Of a stretch of DNA of 64,000 nt, positions 28,701 through 34,500 are shown one piece after another. Position numbers and translations under genes: made by a program. The DNA lies in NCBI GenBank assembly GCA_029224185.1, contig CM055193.1:24459532-24523531 (forward strand), read 5' to 3'. Each line of letters begins with the position of its first letter. Positions within the stretch are counted from its first letter, which is position 1. The notes beneath the pieces are model-generated. The model worked only from the letters and a program-made list of their open reading frames with translations. It ran no database searches and was not told the DNA's origin. The DNA is from Karalla daura. Lineage: Eukaryota > Chordata > Actinopteri > Chaetodontiformes > Leiognathidae.

Positions 28701-31428
28701 AAGATGTCAGCTCCGCAACACTCACAAAATCAATGAAGAAGATTCGTTTGTTTTTTTTTGAAGTCGCAAACCTTCTTTATCTTGGATTTTTTTTAAACCT
28801 CCCTGTCCTCACGATTTTCTTTCTCTCTGCCCCTTTGCTTTTTTTTTGTTCTTCTCTGCTCTCCCTTGCACAGTTCCTGTGCACGGTGGTTGCCATCCTC
28901 CTGCATTACTTTTTCATGTCCACATTCGCCTGGATGTTCGTGGAGGGACTCCACATCTACCGCATGCAGACCGAGCAACGCAACATCAACTATGGTGCCA
29001 TGAGGTTCTACTACGCCATCGGCTGGGGCGTGCCTGCCATTATCACAGGTAACACACACACACACATTAGATCTCTGTGGTGTCTGTGTATCTGATCCCA
29101 CACGCAGTCAAACATGCCTGTGCCCTATTAATACACACACTCATGTACTGTACATGCACACGCATGCACACACACACACAAACATGTTCACCATCGGGCC
29201 TGGCTGGGTAGATAAGGTGTCTTATTGACACTTGTATTAAACAGGACTATGTGACATTTTAATATAGAGAGAGTAAAGCACTGTCACACACACACATACA
29301 CGTACACACACACACACACACACATACACACACACAAGCAATTTCCTCCTTGAGACATACCGTGAGCAAGTAATATTGCCCTCCTTTTATCCAAATATAC
29401 TTACACGCATATTCATTTTCAGTTTGTCATTAGGATTTAAATCATTAACTTTCCCTCACGGTGTCTCACACACACATACACACACACCCCTGTCCCACCT
29501 TCCACTTAGAATAGGTTTTTCGTCCTCGCAGACCCACACACACATTCACCTGGTTAGAAATTGGGTCTGTGTGAATGGGGGTGAGCGGGCGAATGTGACT
29601 TGTGTCCGTACAGAGCTTTAAGTGGTCGTGAAGACTAGAAAACCATCAGACAAGAACCAATCCATTTACCATTTAACAGATATCTACCATTGGCCAGTCT
29701 GTACTTGAAAACATAGTTTGACATGTCCTATGTCACAGGTTACAAAAATGTCATTATGCATTTGCCAGCAGATGACCCCTAGCTGGATGTTTGAAAACCA
29801 TTAGTAGAACAATGATTAGAAAGATGAGCATCAAGCACTAATTGGACATGTTGTGCCAGGTCTATGTCCCTGACCTTTCCTGCCAGTGTCTTCCAGATAA
29901 TTGCAAGCTGTCACGCGCTGTACTGCCTGTCCCTGTCCCCTGTCTGTGATTGTGATTCAAAGAGATCTTAGAGGAGATCTCCCTGTCTGATATGGCTGTC
30001 TGTGTCCTTGCTGCAGGCCTAGCAGTGGGTTTGGACCCGGAGGGTTACGGGAATCCAGACTTCTGTTGGATCTCCATCTACGACAAACTCATCTGGAGCT
30101 TTGCTGGCCCCATAGCAATTGTCTTACTGGTAACCATCTTCCACTAAAGCAGTATGCACAGACAGCTCAGTAGAATGAGCTAAGTGAGCTGTGACGTAAG
30201 GCGGCATGAGAAACTGAAACAGACCTTCGACCGTAAGCTTCATAATTTAATAGAATCAAATAATTTCTATAATCAAAGCTTTACCTGCTGCTTTCCAGAT
30301 GAATGGGGGGATATTCATGATCGTGGCCAAGATGTCATGCAATCCATCTCAGAAGGAGACCAAGAAGCTTCCTGTCATGTGAGTAACCGTGTGGTTAATG
30401 TCCAGAGTCAGTGCCTATCGTGTTGTGAGGCAATAGTGGTTAATGTGCATTATGCAGTGATCAATGTGAAATTGTAATCATCCTCCCAACATGCTCTGTG
30501 TTCCCCTCTTCAGAGCCACGATTCGTAACGCCTTTCTGCTGCTGCTGGTGGCCACCTCCACCTGGCTGTGTGGTCTGATGGCCGTCAACAACAGCATCCT
30601 GGCTTTCTACTACATATTCGATGTCCTCTGCCTAGTGCAGGTATGATCACAGCTCTTGAGTACAGGAGCAGTGTGTAACATACATCCACCTGCTGTACCG
30701 ATAAGACATATCACATCTTTGACACCTAAATCGGAAAGATCAGCGTCCAAACCCTAGGTGTTTTCTTGCCACTCATGGTCTTTTTTCTCTCTTTGTCTCT
30801 CCCCTAGGGTCTGTCGGTGATGCTGATCTTCACTGTGTTTAACTCTGAGGTGATGGAGGCCTGGAGACTGGCCTGTTTGGGTAAGAAGAGCCCAGGAGAA
30901 GACCCACCAAGACCACCTCAGAACACTGTGAGTAACATCAGCACTGAGACTTTGAAAACATTTGAGCATTAAAAAAAGCTAAGAAAGCTAAGTGTAAAAG
31001 ATAAGAATACAGTAAGAATTATCTCTACCATTTATGCATACTGTTACAGGTGGTAATTTATGGGTTTCACACTATGCATCTCCAAACACATCCTCACTGT
31101 GGCCATTATTAGACATGCACAAAAGGCCTCCTGCCCTCCACTCCTCCTGCCTGCCCTCTTTCCATCCATCCATCCATCTTTCCTGTCCTCTCTCCTCACC
31201 CTCTGCCTCCAGGGTTTGTTGCTGACCCACATAAAACAATATAAGGACCAGAGCTCTGTCCACTTCCCTTTTGTGTGTGTGTGCAACCCTATCCTGCCGC
31301 CACATATTTCCTTCACTCTTCACTCTTGTGTATGTGTGTATCGGTTCATGGCCCACTGCGCTCAAACCCCTGATTTCTTTAGCCTCCCTTGTGAGTGCGT
31401 GCATTTGTGTGTGTGTGTACACACACAT

Positions 31429-31462
<34 letters not shown>

Positions 31463-31495
31463 TCCGATATTCTATATGAATCCCTTTTACTACTC

Positions 31496-31584
<89 letters not shown>

Positions 31585-34500
31585 TCACATTAAGGTTGTA
31601 GAGTCATACTGTATAATGCATAGAGATGTGTTTGTGAGTCTAGATGTAGTTCATTCCACCCCTTTAACCTCCATTTCCTCCATAGATCTTGCTGTCCATC
31701 ACTGAACCATCTGGGGCAAAACCACTGAATCCAAACTATTATTAGACACACACTATGTTGTTTTTACCTCTGATGCACTGCATATATATATATATATATG
31801 AATCAGCAGCTATTGGCAGTCTTTGGCCCATTTATCTCACCCTGTATTCGCTGCTGTGACCGTAGTGGCCTAATGCTGCATAGAAGGCTGAAGTTGAGTC
31901 CTGTCACCAGGTTAGCCTCTGCTCCACTGGCCAAGCCTTGGTTTCATTATCTGAGCACTCAGCGGGAGTAACACTCCCCCACGGATGCCATGGGGGAGTA
32001 GTTTTTTCTTTAAATGCCACCAAATTAAATTAGTTTGGAAGAGCTGACATTTGAAACACCCAAATCAGATACAAGAATCCCTCATCAGAAAGATATAGCA
32101 GAACAGTGGTTAGAGGAACGCCGATCAACTTGCATGATGGAGTATTTTAACAGGCATATTTGTTTGTTGAGTCCAGCCTTGTTCTGAAGCCTTCTTAGGA
32201 AGGAAATCTGATTTTTTTTCTTTTTCTCATTTTTTATTGAAAAAGCTTGATTATGTGTTCATTGAAATAGTGGATGGTGACGTCCCGTAGTTACTGTGTG
32301 CTGCTTCCTTCCATTTTCACAAAATTTGACATGCTCCCACAATTTTTGTGTGTATGTTTGTGTCTAGACTCAGAACCCCTATCACAATGCATCTTTATTG
32401 GAGCAAAGTGGGCTGCACCGCATCACTCTCGGAACCTCCACCATCTCCTCGGTCAGCTCTGCCAGGTACAGAAACACACAAACCCACGCACAGTGCACAC
32501 ACTCACTTAGGACATGTCATACAAAAACGACTCCAAAAGCACATTTGAATGGAAATCTTCCGCGATGCGGCCAGTAGAGTAGGTTCAAACTGGTGTCTTT
32601 CTTCCTGTAGTTCAGGGACAAATGGTTTCATATACAAATATTGAATAATCAGGCATGTAAGTATCTATTAGGCTTGATTGAGTCTTTGTAATAGCGATGG
32701 GGTCAGAGTTGCCTCAGGGAGGAATTTCCCTGGCTTATAAAAACCCTCTTGTGTGTTTGTGGGTCAGTGGGGTACAGATGAAGAAGATAGGATGAAACAA
32801 TGTACTTTACAGTATGTAGAGCAAGACTAATGTACTATGAGAGTGGATGTTGATGTCTTTATGGCTCACTGGCTATCTTTCTTGTCTCTACTGTATGTGT
32901 CCATGATGCAGGGTGTATACGTGAGGGTGCTTCCTATTTATAGTGTCTGCTGGCCCTGTCAATGAGCAAACTTTGAGTGTGTCTTTTTCTTTGGTTGCGC
33001 ATGTGAGTGTGCGTGTATTTGTCAGTGTGTAATCACTTCTCTGCTCTGTCCCTGTCAGAGAAAATCTCTTGGCCCGTCAGACCCTGGAACAGAACATAGT
33101 CCACACAGGAGCCACAGACCTGGATGTAGCCATGTTCCATCGAGATGGAGGTGCACACGCACACACACACAGCCTTTTAACTTTCACAGTCTTTTCTTTC
33201 TCTCCAAATAAATTTGATTTCAGCTCACATATAGTATCTATAATGAAGGACAGTACAATGTTAACTTTGTCTTTCCTTCCCCCTCTCTCTTACTTCTGGA
33301 CCCTGTCTTTACTCCCTCTCTGTCCCTCCTTCTTGCCCCTACCTTCTCCCAGGTGAGGACTCAGACTCGGACTCGGACCTCTCCATGGAGGAGGAGCGTA
33401 GTCTCTCCATCCCCTCCTCCGAGAGTGAGGACAACGTCCGGCTGCGTGGTCGCATCCAGCGCCGCTTCAAACGCTCCAATCATAGCGAGCGCCTGCTCAC
33501 AGAACCCACCCACAATGGCACCAAAGGTAGGCCCACTCCGGCTTCATTCTTGTTTCTGTTTGGCTGCTTCTTACAGTCTATAATTCCCTCAGACAGAGTA
33601 ACCTTTGGTCCATCAGACAAAACTCACACCCACACTTTCATTTCAGACATTCTGAAAAATTGCCAGTGCCTGTAGCCTTTAATCATTGTCTTGTGTCTTC
33701 CAATAGACATGAAAGACATAATGCTCATCAATCTAGTGAGAGTGAAGAGGCAGAGCAGAGCTAGACTTTAAACTCAAAGGTCATAGTTGTAAGGCAACAG
33801 TCTGTCGGTGGTGGCAACGCATTACAGTAGACCCCTCATGGACTGAGCCGGAGACCAGGCTGCATTAGAGAGTATGCATGACTGAGTGTGTGTGGTGGGC
33901 AGCAGGAAATGGCCAAGCATTAACAATGAATGGGCTGTTATACAGTAGCATGTTGTGTTATTTAAAAGCATGTTATAGAGGAAAAATATCTGTGTGATCT
34001 GTGTGAATTTATGGTTGTTCAAGTAGGTACTTAATATTTATAGTGCAAAGACAGCATTTAATAAATGTCTAATGGCCAAGACATGTTCAGTGACTAGAAA
34101 TATGAATATATTTCTGTTTATTAATGAGACATTATGGGTTTGACATGTATCCTAACAGAGCTTTTTCTAACACCAGATTAACTTAATCGAAAGTGATGCT
34201 GACACATATCTAACCAAAAGCTTGTTCTTTCTGTCCACCCCAGAGTTGGACGGCAACGACCTTCTGTCCTACTGGCCAGCTTTGGAGGAGTGTGACACAC
34301 ACACCCTTCAGAAGTGGGGCTCAGAGCGCCCCCTGGGGGCAGATTACAGCAAGGACGCTGCCAACAACAACCAGGCGGATGCAGCGCTGACCAGTGGGGA
34401 TGAGAACGGCCTCACCCAGCCACACAGACACCGCAAGGGTGAAGGAGATACAGAAACACGCTCACAAACAAACAAAAACACATAATCCAAGGTCACAGTG

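Noticed and set aside
31271..31705. Long frame rich in CVCVC and THTHT residues
   Set aside because: It is translated CA/GT microsatellite. Similar frames at 60077-60520 and 62556-62987 were rejected for the same reason.
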